A DNA stretch of 64,000 nucleotides from Neckera pumila (taxonomy: Eukaryota > Streptophyta > Bryopsida > Hypnales > Neckeraceae): the NCBI GenBank assembly GCA_963969595.1, contig OZ018408.1, positions 48,051,022 through 48,115,021 of the forward strand, in the 5' to 3' direction. The position numbers and the translations under genes were made by a program. Positions 44,870-57,831 of the stretch are shown here, one piece after another. Position 1 is the stretch's first letter. Each line of letters opens with the position of its first letter. The notes below the pieces were generated by a model. The model made no database searches and was not told the origin of the DNA. It saw nothing but the letters and a program-made list of their open reading frames with translations.

Positions 44870-47213
44870 TCTATTTATTTCTATGTCATTTGTATTGTTC
44901 ATTATATGGTGATTGCTTTGATTGTTGGTTTGAATGTATAATTTGGTGCATGCATGTGACAAGTGTAAAAGCATCTCTTATAGTATTGTGTGTTTCAACG
45001 TAATTGAGAAGCTATATGCTGTCAGTTCTTTGTGATGTTGTTTGAAGATTTTTGGTGTGATGAGTTGTTGTCCGTTGGTTGTAATTAGTTGATCTAAATT
45101 TGTAATGTAGTAGTACAAGAATTTTTTTAAGAGTTTAGTTGAGATTGAAGTGGTTTAGTTGGAATTTTTTTGTATTTGTTATTACCAAATTTGATTAAGG
45201 AGTTTTCTTTGTAGTGGATATCGTGGGTCAATACTGCGTAGGTGGATGTCAGCTTCTTGCTTGAGCAAGTATAGAGTTTGAGAGATGGAGGAGTGTAAAC
45301 AAGTTGGTTCCATAAGTTTATATAAGTTTTGCAATCCTCTATTTTTAGCAATTATACAATGTATGAATCCCTGATAAATATATTTTCTAATCTTCCTAGG
45401 ACATTAAGAGCATTTCTTACGATTGATTTCCAATACATGTGAATTAGGTAGTCTTGAATGAAAATTGTCTAATCCCAATTTTTCTCTAAATAATTGTGTA
45501 CTTATATTGAATTCTATTAGGCAACCGACAAATTTTCTTAGTGATTCTTGTGAGTTGTTTTTCTAACTTACATATTGATGTCATAGAATATAGTATAGGG
45601 TAAATCTATATTGTATTCTTGTGCGTAGTTTTGTATTGACCATTTCTAATTTTTGTTTTATAATGGTTGGACTTATAGTAAAGAAGTCGCATTGTTTATT
45701 GAGCTTAGTCACTATTATTTGTATAAGTTTTTATTTAGGGAGGCGGTCATTTGAGCTCCTACTTAGGGATATGCTTCATTTGGTGTGGTACTAGTATGTT
45801 TTGTTGTTGATATTCGATATTGTGTGATTGTAGCGAGGCTTTAATCTCTAAAGGCCCAGCCTGCTATTTTTAGCAACATAGCAATTTTGGGCAGGTACAT
45901 GGGACTAGAGATTTTCATATTTTAAGCTGAAATTTTAATACAAGGTGGGGATGAGGAACATCTTTCATGTGCACTAAATTTCATGACATTTCAAAATAGG
46001 AATCAAAAGTTATGACCTAATATGTTACTTTTTTCACCGAGTGGGTAGTCTGGGCAAGTCTGAAAAAATCACTTTTTTCAAAAATAAAAATTTGAAATTG
46101 GTTTTCTAGAGTGATATATACGTGGGAAGCTTTAAATCATTCCATTTGACGAATGATTAAAAAGTTATGAGGTTTTTTAGTTTGCGGGCATTTATGGATT
46201 CTTTACTCTGAAATAAACTTTGAAGTTGTTTATTTAACTCAATTTTTAATATTTTTTGAAAAAAAGAAAATTCATAGGATTTAGGTTGTTTATTAAAACA
46301 TTACAACCATTGGGATTGACATTTTTCAATTACATAATTAAATTCTTAACAATTTAGTATTTTAGATCATTCTCTACTTCTTTCTACTTACTATTGTTTT
46401 TGTATATGTTGTACAATTCCAAATGATTTGAAATTTTTTAATCATGTAGCCAACTTATTTAGGAAAAAGAATTCAAAGAAGCACCACCATTTTGGACATT
46501 TTTTCATACAAATGTGACCTTGTGAAGTGCAGCTGCCCTGTTTTTCGCAGGAACAAAAAAAGGATTTTTGCCAATTCAAATGCTAATATCTTCCAATCTG
46601 CATGGTGGAAAATTCTGAAATTTTTTCCACATCTTCTAAAACCAGTTTACTATAAGATCCTACGGTTACATGTGTCAAAAAAAAAAAAATTTCAAAAATT
46701 TGATACTTGTACTAAAAATGGCAATTTTTGAGTGTTTTCGATGAAAACATAATCATGGAACTTTAGGGGTTAAATGTTCTGGTTGACATGTGCAGTTTTT
46801 TTAAATATCCAGTTAATATATATTTTGACACTCCTAGTTCCATTTTAGACCATTTGCAATAGTCCGTATTAATCAATAATGTTAAGTTGTTGTATTGATT
46901 TGGTTTGCTATTGTGGCTAAATAATCTACATATGCTATTAAGTTTATAGTGATTTTGGAAGTGTAGAATGTATAATTATCCAAGTTTATCTCTTTCCAAC
47001 CAACGTAGTAATGGTTCTAGAAAATAAAAAATAGGTAAGGGTTGAGGATATCTCTTTGAATGTTTCCTTGAAGAATCTTTATTGGTATGGTGCATCCAAA
47101 GTGCTCTCCGGGATAAATTGTAGATGTTGCCTCTAAGGTTGATAGCATCTTGTAGATAACCTAAATTTGCCATGATTGCTAGAAGCCATGGATGGCTTAT
47201 AGATCCAAAAAAT
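44870..47213 (-). pseudogene. Second, 5'-truncated copy of the LINE, split by an insertion
   Basis: 46774-47213 matches the large LINE's RT region (36020-36430), reading LGYLQDAINLRGNIY and PIFYFLEPLLRWLER. 44870-45840 matches the thumb and downstream part (about 35000-35960). The two halves are separated by the TTAA element 45841-46773. The copy stops abruptly at 47213, as expected for 5' truncation in minus orientation. It is more diverged than its relative. Confidence 0.75.
45841..46773 (+). mobile_element. TTAA-flanked element inserted in LINE copy (933 bp)
   Basis: TTAA at 45841-45844 and 46770-46773, with ends TCTCTAAAGGCC and GGAACTTTAGGGG. It is almost the same length as 29094-30024 and shares its end words and layout, but the interior is diverged. 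The large LINE has a TTAA at the corresponding site (35967-35970), which serves as the empty site. Confidence 0.72.
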
Positions 47214-49373
47214 GTACCTATGTGTCATGTTTGGTTCAAAATGCCTGGTCTGAGTTCAAACCTCCTAGCTTAACTTAGAAACCATGAGCCACTTCAATGG
47301 CAGACAATATCATGGATTCTTGTCATAAAAAGATGAAAAATTTGTGGACAGAAGGATGGGATCAGTCCCGTCACTGATTACCACAGTTTGTTTGTGGCAG
47401 AATGTCATACGGAGTACAAGGTTTCCAAACAACAAACGAACTCAAACGCGTGATTCTAATCCAAATTTTACATCTTTTTTCAGGTCTGTTTGAGCAGACT
47501 GTTTTAAAAAAACGGCAACCTGAAGGTTCAACCAGGGCCTTGCTCAGTTGCAGCAGCCCAAGTTACAGTATGGTCGGTTTTTGGTCGTGATTGCCATAAT
47601 AACAAATATGCTGGAGCCCCCTACAAGACACGCACATTGTCCAAGCCACTCTAACTTCGACAGAGTAAATGGTCGCCCCCAGGATGTTTGTTGGGGAATT
47701 AGACCCATCAGGAGTACTTGAAAACCAGTGCAGCTAAAGTACGAGGCTATGAGCATTAGTTGGATAAGGGGATTCCCCTCACCGATTGCCCGATTGCCCC
47801 GTGGGAGGGATATATAATAAATGTAAAAAACAAACTTGGAAAATTGGTTGATTTTTTGTATTCCTGGATGACCTTTCCTGTATGTAAGGTAAATACACCT
47901 AAAATTGCACAAATATTAAGCTCTTTGAACTAACCAGTATATGCTTTAGAAAATGAACAAAAATTTGTGCACATTGGTGAAGGGTTATGAATCAAAATGC
48001 AAGTCTCAAAAACTGCATGACAAATTTACACTAATTATATCCTAAGTCTTTTTGTTGAATTCTTCACCACTGATCAAAGTAGAATATATTTCTTCCTTTG
48101 TTTCTCTTGGAAGCAATCAATCTATGCATAGACATCAAAAATGTAAAAACACAATTTAGAGCCTTCATAATGAATTTATTCTATAGTAAACATAGAAACA
48201 TGTTTGTTGAATATTCTATAATCCGCCAACAAATATAGAACATCCTTTTTTTATGTTTACTTTTGTATCCTTCCTCTTTCTTTCTACTCTCAAGAACAAT
48301 CACCCTATATTTTAAGGTAGAACAACCCAATGCTATCACTTACCTAATTTCAACATTTACTAGTCCCTCCCATTTATTGTGTAAAGCACCCTGATCCATT
48401 ATTATAATCTTAGCAACCCTTTAGCATCATAACAATGCACTTGGAGAGGGGACATGTCAATGTGTGGTTTAGCATGATTAGGTCTACTGACCTTTTATCA
48501 ATTTAGTCCCAACAAAATTTGAAAAATCACAAAAAATTTCTTGTTGGAATGTCTCGATTGCAAATGGCTTCTTTCAAATTTCTCAATTTCTAAGAAATAC
48601 GTGAGGTTGACAAATAGCTATTCCAAAGTACTTAAAGAGCAAATTTGCTTGGTAATAGGCATGTTTACATTAGCTTCCAAAATGCAAATTAAAACCCTAG
48701 TTTGAACTTTTCACGCCATAAAAAACTTACAAGAAAAATGAGGCCTCAAGAAAGCCCCAAATTGAAACCATAAATGATGTCACTGCTATTGCTGTTGCAA
48801 AAAAAAAGCGAGAAACAACTGTCCTAGCTGGTCAAATTGCAGCTAGTAGGATTGCAATTATTAAATTATTAAACTATTTAAATTATTTGGTTGAAATCCC
48901 GAAACCTTGCCACGTCTTTAATTGAATGAATTCAAGTGAGGTAGATTAGCCTATTTTTGGAAATTAAAAAAAAATTGAACAAGTGACATCATGTGTTTTT
49001 CTTAGGCAAATAAATTCCCAATTTCCTCAAAAAAAATGTGTAGCTTCAAGCCTATAGAAAAAAGGGGATAAATGTGTTAAAAAAATGCCAGACTATAATG
49101 ATGGTCATGCACACTATTGCCACAATGCTTCCAAAACCTCATTTCATCCATCTTGCAGAGCTAGCATATATAAAGATTGCATAAAAAACTACATACTCTA
49201 AATTGGCCTCCTTCAATTCAAACCTCCAGAATAGAAGAGCCATGAAACTCATAACCTTCTTAAAAGAAAGGCCACATAAACATTTGTCCAAAAAAAAAAA
49301 AACACCCCTGGGTGACATCACTGTTGGTCCAGTCTTGCGACCCTCTTCAAACCCCATTTTTTTTTGTAAGTTA
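47214..49373. other. AT-rich intergenic DNA
   Basis: No supported gene. A TTAAGGTAGAACAACCC start at 48314 looks like another AGGTAG MITE, but I find no matching right end. Confidence 0.4.
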
Positions 49374-49774
49374 AGGTAGAACACCCCATTACCAACCACC
49401 GCCACATCGTCATTCAATAGGGTTTCTTGAATGCGAGAGAGGCTAGCACTCATTTCCAACTATTAATTCTTGGTTTCCAACCATCAATCCACCATTCTTG
49501 TCTTGACACATGGGCTTGGTTTGGGGTGCCAAAGTGAACAAGAATTAGTCTCTTAAATGATCGGAGTTGAAAGATTCTATACACTAGACATAGGTCAAGG
49601 TCAACTTTTGGCTTTAAAAATTCATAGTAATTTCAGTTCAAGTGATAAAATTACCATTTTTTTTGCAATCCCCACCATTTCTATAGACGCACCTCTGAAA
49701 ATATGTGTTTTGCCTTGCACTACTCAAGATCATGTTGAAATTGCTTATTTGGTCGGTTATGGGTGGTTTTACCT
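49374..49774. mobile_element. TA-flanked AGGTAG MITE (401 bp)
   Basis: Left end AGGTAGAACACCCC, right end GGGTGGTTTTACCT, TA on both sides. The right half is nearly the same as 17811-18207 (TTCAGTTCAAG(T/C)GATAAAATTACC block). Confidence 0.8.
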
Positions 49775-50018
49775 TAATCGGATATTTGTAGCAAATGATG
49801 AAAATCCCATTTGGGCCCCCTGCCGGCTGCCGCTGTCCAGTGCGTCCTTCCCCCGCTCCAGGTCCACGACCTCCCTGCCCTGCCCTGCCCTGCCCTGCAG
49901 CCTTTGTCTTCACTGCACCCGCCCCACCTCATGAATGCCGTCTGAGTGCCTGATCACCACCACAGCTTAAGTTATAACCACAGCCTGCTTTCATGGGCCA
50001 TAGCCAAATCACGTCAAT

Positions 50019-50736
50019 CGCAATACCCACTCTTCAGTTTCTCTTCAATCGAGAGAGACGATAGCTAGAAGCTCAGACATCAAGTCACCTTCATACGTTG
50101 GGTACTTGGGTTCTTCACCAGACATGTAACTTGTACAGTCGGTGGATTGCTGTACGTTTAGGTTCCTGTGAAAATTACGAGTTTGCATGTTTAGTTTACC
50201 GTGAAAAACATTTGGCTGCCTGTGCAATTAGTTGTGAGGTCGTGCTACAACAGTGAAAAGGTATGATGACACGCTTAGCTGTAGACGAGAGCGCGCGATC
50301 GATGCATTAGGCTTAATTGTCCCTTTTTAATTCCTTGCCCGCACCAAGCTGAACGAAGACGATGATATATCGCAATACCCACTCTTTCGCTTCAATCGAG
50401 AGAGACGATAGAAGCTCAGACATCAAGTCCTTCATATAAACGTTGGGTACTTGGGTTCTTCACCAGACATGTAACATATACAGTCGGTGGATTGCTGTAC
50501 GTTTAGCTACTTTCAGGACTGTGAAAATTAGTTGGCATGTTTAGTTTACTGTGAAAAACATTTGGGTCAGTTGTGCGATTCGTTGTGGGATCGTGCTACA
50601 ACAGTGAAAAGGTATGATGACACGCTTAGCTGTAGACGAGAGCGCGCGATCGATGATGCGTTAGGCTTGATTGTTGTCCTTTTTTTCATTCCTTGCCAGC
50701 ACGTACGTACCAAGCTAGCTGAACGAAGACGATGAT
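50019..50736 (+). repeat. Tandem duplication (352-bp unit) upstream of PADRE gene B
   Basis: Copy 1 (50019-50370) and copy 2 (50371-50736) share long blocks such as AATCGAGAGAGACGATAG, GGTGGATTGCTGTACG and CACGCTTAGCTGTAGACG. A third unit seems to start at 50737 (CGCAACCACTGAAC) and stops at once. The pair lies 660-1375 bp before the gene B start, in its promoter or leader. Confidence 0.85.
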
Positions 50737-51393
50737 CGCAACCACTGAACAGCTCTGAATGAAGCACGCGCATTACTCTTTCTTGTCACCATCGATGGTT
50801 GCGCGTCCAACGGGAGCTGGCATTGAGCTTGCATTGCAAGGGGATTCGATTTACAGTGTCTCGTAGTGTCGAGGAGGGACAGCAAGAATTGAAATTGATC
50901 GTGGTGGCATTCTCTAGCTTAATCATCCTCGCAATCGATTAAGCGCACTCTTGGGGTTTATGAGTTTGCTTTGCTTGCTGGGTTGATCGATTGCGCTTCT
51001 GTATATATACCGTTTCTTGCGTGCAGCGATTGCAGTTTTCGATCTTGTTTTGTGAACAGGACCGAGGATTTCATGTGTGGTTCGCAATTGTGGCGCGGGC
51101 TCGCAATGGAATACGACTGTGGCTGTTGCTTCATGAGCGTGGATTTTAGAGAGTATTGAGCATGTGAGAAATTGAGAGGTTGTCGCTCTGTAACTAGCTG
51201 CGTTCGGTTGTGGGAGACATTGTCGCCATAGTTTGATGTTGTTGTCCCTCTAGCTAGTACAATTAGATGAGCCAGAGGCTATTGCGCCAAAGCTTGCTGT
51301 TCTTGTCTTTCTGGTGCAATTAGATGCGCAAGAAACTGTAGGAAGTTCAATTCATTGATCTTTCCAACGAGAAGTTGATTGCGACCATCAACA

Positions 51394-52717
51394 ATGAAGG
51401 GGCTGCTCAACCTTGTGTGCGGAGTGCAACCCGTGCGAGTAGTCTACGGCGACGGGGAGGTTCTCTACCTGCCCCCCTTAACAGCAGTGGAAGAAGTTCT
51501 CCAATCCTACCCTCATCATTTCGTCTGCCAACCTGGTCTCAACTCCTCCGGCGAAAGCAGCAACCAAATGCTCCCCTTAGACGCTGAGCTTCAAAGCGAC
51601 TGCATCTACTTCCTCCTCCCCGTGCCACGCATGTTCCCTGCCGCGCCCTTCACCTCCTCCCAATGTCGATGCTACGAGGAGACATCTGCGTCCGAGAGTT
51701 ACAGAGCACTTCCGTGCAAGTCGCCGTTAAGGGTGTACAGCTCCCCGCAGAGAATCGGAGGATTGGGCTCCCCGTTGAGAGGCAAATCGCTGCGACAAAT
51801 GCTCACGGGATCCAATTGCAAGAGCAAGGTGTTGCCGGAATCAAGTCTGTACAGCGCGGGGAGGGACGACGCGCCTACGGCGTCGTCGATGAGACCGCTA
51901 TGGCGAAGTTGTCCGTGGCAGCCACGACTGGGATGCATCAGCGAGGAAGACGACTTGGAGATCGCGTTGGAGGAGCTGCGGTGTCATGGATTCTTGCGGA
52001 AGAGGGAGTCTTCGGTGAAGGTGCCTGTGAAGCCTCCGGCGTCTCCACGACCTTCAAACTTGAAGCCTTCCAAGTCCTCAAGGTGTGCATTTCTCCACTT
52101 CTTTCCTTTTTCGTTGGTTTGTTTTTGTTTTTGAAAGAGTAGTTGACTTTGATAAAGTTGCAGAAAAACGGAACGTATCAATCCATTTCCCATTCTTTGT
52201 CACTTGGTCGCTCCCACTCTCAGTGTCATATTCCCACTTGTCAATCTGTTGAACTTAATGAATGAATTCAACATGTGCATTGCATCATTTCTGTGCTTAG
52301 TGTGATAGCGCATTGTGATAGTGCATGATAGTTTCGTCTCGTGACAGATATGGATATGTTTTTCTGTGAGCTCCAATATCAATCAATTGGAGAAGGCCTC
52401 ACTGCACCTTAGTACACATCTTTATGAAAGTTTCTTGTAAGTATTTGAAATGAGAATGCCATTCAGTGGAACTCCCATATTATCACGTCCATTTTGTCAA
52501 TGTGATATCATCCAACATATCGTCTTTACACCACTTTTTTGGGTGAGACCAAGGTTGAGATCATATGGAGTTGTTAGACTGTCAGTAGTCATGTGATGAC
52601 TCGAACAACCTTCCTTAACGATGATAAATTTGATATACTTGCAGGATAATGGCCGATACACAGATTGAATGGTCTAGTACAACGGCAGGAGTTTCAACCA
52701 TGATTGCGAGTTGTTGA
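51394..52717 (+). CDS. PADRE (DUF4228) domain protein B
   Basis: ATG 51394 opens a product starting MKGLLNLVCG, then VRVVYGDGEVLYLPP, a SYPHHFVCQP block and a DCIYFLLPVPRMFP strand, the PADRE N-terminal domain (residues 1-80). A Ser-rich middle leads to the PWQPRLGCISEEDD motif near residue 180 and a basic Pro/Ser tail. The first frame runs to 52134, but an AG|GTGTGC donor at 52082 and a TTGCAG acceptor at 52644 suggest join(51394..52082, 52645..52717), 253 residues. The splice is tentative. The protein is closest in layout to gene A, so the two look like paralogues. Molecular role is unknown. Confidence 0.8.
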
Positions 52718-55394
52718 AGATGAGAAGCGCTCATAGGCGTGGAGCCGCGCGAAGACACGATCAAGAGAGAGCAGGACACTGGCTGCTCTGATTTTGTAAT
52801 CGCAAGTCCTCGGATAGTGATCTTCTTTGTATAATAGTCAGTTTCTACAACAGAAGAAAAGTTCGAAAACCTTCCAAGTTTTGCAAGTAAAAGCCAAGCC
52901 AGAGGTTGACACTGCTGTAGCTGTTGATGTCTTTCCACTTACCGACTAAGTATAATTAAGTGTTGATGCTAGAGACTTGTTTCTGTTACTCTTAAAGAAT
53001 GTTTATTCTCTTGTGAACATATCTTTAAGTTCATGGCTAGCTTTTCTTCCACAAAACAAATGTCACAAATCGTATCTTGCGTTCTTGCGGAAGTATATAA
53101 GAATTGACATTAATGGAGTTTCAAAGTAGTCGCTTCCGTTGTTGGAGGTTCTCATTGTTGGAGCAAAACTGGTCTTGTGGCACCCTCACAATCTTCAACA
53201 ATGCTGGTGCACCTTGAGGTGGGTCATGAATTCAGTCGACATTGAATCATACTTCGTGATTCGAGACTCATGCCTGGGCCACGATAGCTGTCAAGCCACT
53301 GGCATTCGAGGAGATGAAGTGCATTACTGAAAACTAAGGAGATAATGCAGAGATGTATAACTCCAGTTCAACACCAAGATCTCAGTGATGTTTAAGAGAA
53401 TGGGAGAACTGCTAGGAGTTCAATAAATTGACAAGATAAAAGGACTTCCAAAGATGTGACTCTTTTCAATGGCTTCATTCACCTAATTGGATTGTTGGTA
53501 TGTTTTGAGCCTTGTATGGCTAGGCATTCATTTTATGTTGTCAAAAGTGGAAACTCATGTAACTCTAATTATAAATGGGGAGAAGAAAAGGTTTCAAATT
53601 ATACACCATTTTTGTTGCATCCTGTCGGTCCTTACAAGCTAAGGTTGATAGTACTCAATGGTGAACATTTCGCCTCCTAGTACAGTACATGACTCTGAAA
53701 CCGACTGGTGTCCCCTTCCCACTTAAGAGGTATGGAGCAACAGACCATGGTACTACAAAGTTACAGTTTCAAACTAACACTGTTGCAGAGCGAAGAAATT
53801 GAGCTAGCATTCACATTGGCAAGTTTTAGCAATGTCCAATGCTTTGTAACCTTTACCATCTTATAAAATGAAGATCCCCGAATATAGGTCGGGTACTTCG
53901 GAATGAACCCAAAATGTGAGTAGATGAGAAAATTTCGGAAAGTGTTTGCCGAAGGGCAATGGTGTGACTCAGTAGGAGCAACTTGCGAGCATGCACACTA
54001 GAGTACAAAAAATGAGCAAACACACTCTCTCCTCCACTACATGCACTTCTCTAATCGACCTCCCTTTGTCAAGCATGGAAGTTTTCGGTGAAGAATAATA
54101 GAAAGAATCCCTGCTCTCAAGGTCTTGCATATCCACTTATTTTCTTACGGAACTATAGTATCAAACTGAACTGTCGTCAGTGCTTCCCAAGGCACTTCAC
54201 AAAATTCTTCCAGTTGAACATTAACTAGTTTTATCAAATCTCGTGGTGCTATCTCCTTATTGGAAAAAATACATGGTGCAATTTGGAAAGGGGGCATAAG
54301 AAAACTACATTCATCTGAATATGCATGTGATCATGATTCTTACTAACAAACTATCTAAGTTTTGTAAGGACTTGTTGGGATCCAAATGGATATTTCGAAC
54401 TCACTAAGCACGCATTTTTTGGACACCCAATGAATGAATTATGAATTTTCAAGGTGCTGAATAAAAAATTGAACATTACAAATCTTGTGAGAAGAGGTTG
54501 TAAATTTGAGGCAAGAATCTGGAGGGTTCAGTTTTCGAAACAGGTCAAAATTGGGTACAATTACCTCACTGAGAGAGAAAGAACCTCAGTTAGCATTCCA
54601 CCATGCGTTTGCTTCCACCATGATCTATCTCAGCAACAATGTCATCAGCTCCTCTGTTGAGTCTGAGCAGCTGCACATTGTCATACTGCCCTCATTCATA
54701 CGAAACAATCAACTAGCACTTCGTCAAGCCTGTAATCTCTAGTGCCAAAACATCATTTCAAGTAGGATTATATCCAAGAAGCAAGCACTGCAGCGATTCA
54801 AATACAGGAAATATGCATCGAAATAACAAGTTTTTTGCAAGAAGGAAGGCTTGCACAGCCATTCTCTTCATGAAAGATCAGTGAGGTTACACTGACCTAA
54901 AGGTGGCATGTCGATTAACTGAATCATATCTTCCAGGAGAAGAAATAGTACACAATATATATAGTTCTCTGTCTATTCTATTGTACAAATGTCATCTATC
55001 ATCTAAAAAAATAAGCAGAGAATCCCTTCACAGTCAAGATGACATCGTAGCAAAGCCGGAATGTCTTACAATCATCGCAACAAAGTCGCGTCAAGCCATC
55101 GTTGCATCTTAACCCCTCGATCAATACGTTCTATTTCAGAAATAGATGATTCTTCGCAAGACATTTGAATGTCAAACACGCTTGGCCAAGCCTCCTCTGT
55201 TACAAAATCGGTAGAAAAAGTCGCAAGCAAGATATGTGCTCAAGAATCAGTCAAGAGCAACAAAGGTGTAGATTAGGTCTTCCGTGACGCCGAATTACGA
55301 TTGCTGTGTCGGAGATGTGCACAATGGAAGAGCAGCTTGACGACGGATTCAAATCCCTTGAAATCCAGAATTCCTTGATGAAGGTGAGGAGGAC
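52718..55394. other. Region between PADRE genes B and C
   Basis: Balanced to AT-rich sequence with no recognised gene, though the base composition is less extreme than in the transposon blocks. 3' UTRs of B and C probably extend into it. Confidence 0.4.
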
Positions 55395-56324
55395 CTACGC
55401 CATGTAGAGAGATCTGTTGTTACCTCGAGATCGTTGTTGATGTTGTTGTTGTTGCGGGGGAGCAGCAGAGTATTTCGCAAAGCTCGGTTGCTGCCGAGGT
55501 GGAGAGATGTTCTTCGGAGGCGCCGCAGCAATCACCGGCTGCCTGGGAGGCGAGATGTTCTTCCGCGGAGGAGCCGGCGGCGACAATCGCGCGGACGCCG
55601 ATTCGTTCTCTTCTGGCGAGACCGGCAAATGAAACTCCACAACCGGCGCCATCTCGGAAATGCTCTGCAAAACTGGCTTCCATACGACCTTGCGCCGTCT
55701 CCTTGCTCGCCGAAGATAAAACTCCTGCCTCCTGGACACGTACAACCCTAATTCCGATCTTGCAGCACTTTTGAAAACGGGAAGGACGTTGACAGGCGTG
55801 GCAGGAACCAACACCTCGTTTGGAAAAGGCGCGGGCTCATCCGTGAGCGGGTCCATTCGGGGAAGACGAAGCGCTTGTAAGCAATGCCGGACGAAGACGA
55901 TCTTGAGCTGCTGCAAATGCTTCGGAGGCCGCTCTCCTCGCAAGGAATCCAGCTGCTGCTGCATCGTGGCGGATTGGACGTCGAACACCTTCGACTGGTG
56001 GGTCGGGCTTCGCATCTCCCGCATTCCGCGACGAGACAACCGCGGCAACATCCTGGATGGACGGTTACATGATTTCTTCGGGACGAACGGTTGCGCGTTC
56101 GGAGTGGCGCAGACGAAATACGTCAGACCTTTCTGCAGAACATCGTCCGCGGCCATGCGGTTGGCGAGCGAGTGCGGGAAGCTGCCGCAGACGTAGTAGT
56201 CCGGATTGCCGAGGAGAAGCTCGTAGACGCTGCAGCCACGACTGAGGCTGTCGACGTGCCCGTCGGGGTACACAATTCGCACACTGTCGGGCAACGTGAT
56301 ACACGCAAACGGAGTGAGGACCAT
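55395..56324 (-). CDS. PADRE (DUF4228) domain protein C
   Basis: ATG 56324 opens an uninterrupted 309-residue product. Residues 1-75 form the PADRE domain: VRIVYPDGHVDSL, VYELLLGNPDYYVCGS, LTYFVCATP. A basic middle (LSRRG, then RRARRRRK) precedes VVWKPVLQSISEM near residue 220, matching the C-terminal motif of A and B. The tail has two ISPPRQ repeats and a Gln-rich run (PPQQQQHQQ). The DNA is richer in G and C than elsewhere in the window. The upstream in-frame GTG is not taken as start. It is the most diverged of the three. No intron is needed. Confidence 0.85.
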   Translation of the reverse strand: MVLTPFACITLPDSVRIVYPDGHVDSLSRGCSVYELLLGNPDYYVCGSFPHSLANRMAADDVLQKGLTYFVCATPNAQPFVPKKSCNRPSRMLPRLSRRGMREMRSPTHQSKVFDVQSATMQQQLDSLRGERPPKHLQQLKIVFVRHCLQALRLPRMDPLTDEPAPFPNEVLVPATPVNVLPVFKSAARSELGLYVSRRQEFYLRRARRRRKVVWKPVLQSISEMAPVVEFHLPVSPEENESASARLSPPAPPRKNISPPRQPVIAAAPPKNISPPRQQPSFAKYSAAPPQQQQHQQRSRGNNRSLYMA

Positions 56325-57258
56325 CGCAACGAACCTATACTTCTCTTGCCTTTTCACTCAAATCCCCGATCGCATCACGAACAAGCCACCTCCTCCGGTT
56401 TTTGAAAACGTGAACTCCTCAGCTAAATCTCGATCGCTCCCTTGTACCAATACCCAAAACGATCATACGAATTCCGACCTCAACCAGGTCGCAACACGGT
56501 GACTATCAATCAATCCCGTGTTGCTGTCAATCCCTCGCTTCTGTCAATCCCACCAAACCCACGTTGCATTGCATCTCTCAGCACCTCCACCCCAAGAGGC
56601 CCCAAGCAAACCATTTCCTTCTCAGACATTAATCCAGAACCTCCCAAATGACAGATCTACAAACACGCTGCTGCTGCTTCGATTCAGTGGCTCCCGAGAA
56701 ACGCGCAAGCAGCTCAATCCATTCTGCGAGGATCCTAAACACAAACGATCACAAGAAATCGATCATCGAGCTCCAAATCTATGGAAAAAAACTGAATTGA
56801 AACCCGTCTGATCGATCGAGTGGCCGAGCTGGCCGACTAACACTACTCTCTTGACCTCTTCTTCTACTACTGATTCTTCTACAGCTTCAGGTGCACTATT
56901 CAGTTCACCGCTTGAGATGCCAGATCGCCTTCTTCTTCTTCTGCTACCCACCCTAAGCAAATGCGGATCTGAGGAGGACCTGCCTGGGGAGAGGGCCCGT
57001 CCACCAACCCAACAAACAAGCGCCCTTGGAAACAGCGAATGGGGCTATAAGACCGACCCCGACTCGCCTGCGAGTGTTAATATATATTATAAGCGGGCGC
57101 TCTCCTGGCAACCACCCAAGTGGAGATTTTCACCGTGCGGGAAGACGGAGAACATGGCTTTTCTAACTGCGTGGGTTTAACTGTGCGGGTTTAGGGGAAA
57201 CCCGGCCTGGGGTTTAGCGCCATGGAGACCTGTCCCACTCATTTCATCCCGGCACTAA
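56325..57258 (-). promoter_or_regulatory. Upstream region of PADRE gene C
   Basis: C- and T-rich on the plus strand, giving a purine-rich leader for gene C. An AT box (TTAATATATATTATAA, 57077-57092) in GC-rich surroundings is a candidate TATA element for either strand. A forward frame (56851-57180) has no recognisable motif. Confidence 0.3.
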
Positions 57259-57824
57259 GGGCCGCTTTACACCAAGAAACCGGGCCAATTCTCCTTCAAG
57301 CCAATTGCACAAAAGTTCAGCTCCTTTTGGGCTGGAGGCCGGCCTCAACTTCCCATTAGAATAAGATTATAATGGGGGCCAATTTTCCCATATGTAAAGG
57401 CCTTAAGGCCAAGAAGCCTGGCCGATTCAATAAAACCTACAAAAGAAAGAGAGAGGGGCTGAAATTTTCAGGGCCACTTTACATCTAGAAGCCGGTTCTA
57501 ATCCCCATGAGGCTGATTGTACAAAATCCAACGGTAATGATTAGTTGAAAAAAATAGTTTTTTATTAAAATGATTTTTTTATTTGAAATCTGACATTGGC
57601 CCCAAGGCCAAGAATTGGCCTCCCATTTTTGGTGCACCCAATTCAACAAGCTCGGGATATGTCAGATCATGTCTTTTTTGAATAAAAAATTCAGTTCACC
57701 AAATTGGCCCAGCCTCTTGGTGTAAAGGGGTTGAGGCTGATTTGAGCCTTTTGTCCAATCAGAAGTCAGGATTCTTGGCCTCTGACACAGGAAATGGGCC
57801 CGGCCTTTTGGTATAAAGCGGCCC
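57259..57824. mobile_element. TAA-flanked Tourist/Harbinger-like MITE (566 bp)
   Basis: Left end GGGCCGCTTTACACCAAG and right end TTGGTATAAAGCGGCCC are inverted copies, with TAA directly on both sides. GGCC-rich internal blocks occur on both arms. A three-base TAA/TTA duplication and GGG-starting ends fit PIF/Harbinger MITEs. Confidence 0.8.
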
Positions 57825-57831
57825 TAAGTTA

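Noticed and set aside
55434..56405. Several plus-strand open frames opposite PADRE gene C
   Set aside because: They are shadows of the GC-rich minus-strand gene; none has a recognisable domain.
56851..57180. 109-codon plus-strand frame in the promoter of gene C
   Set aside because: Ser/Leu-rich low-complexity start, no motif, and overlap with the promoter region of the opposite gene.
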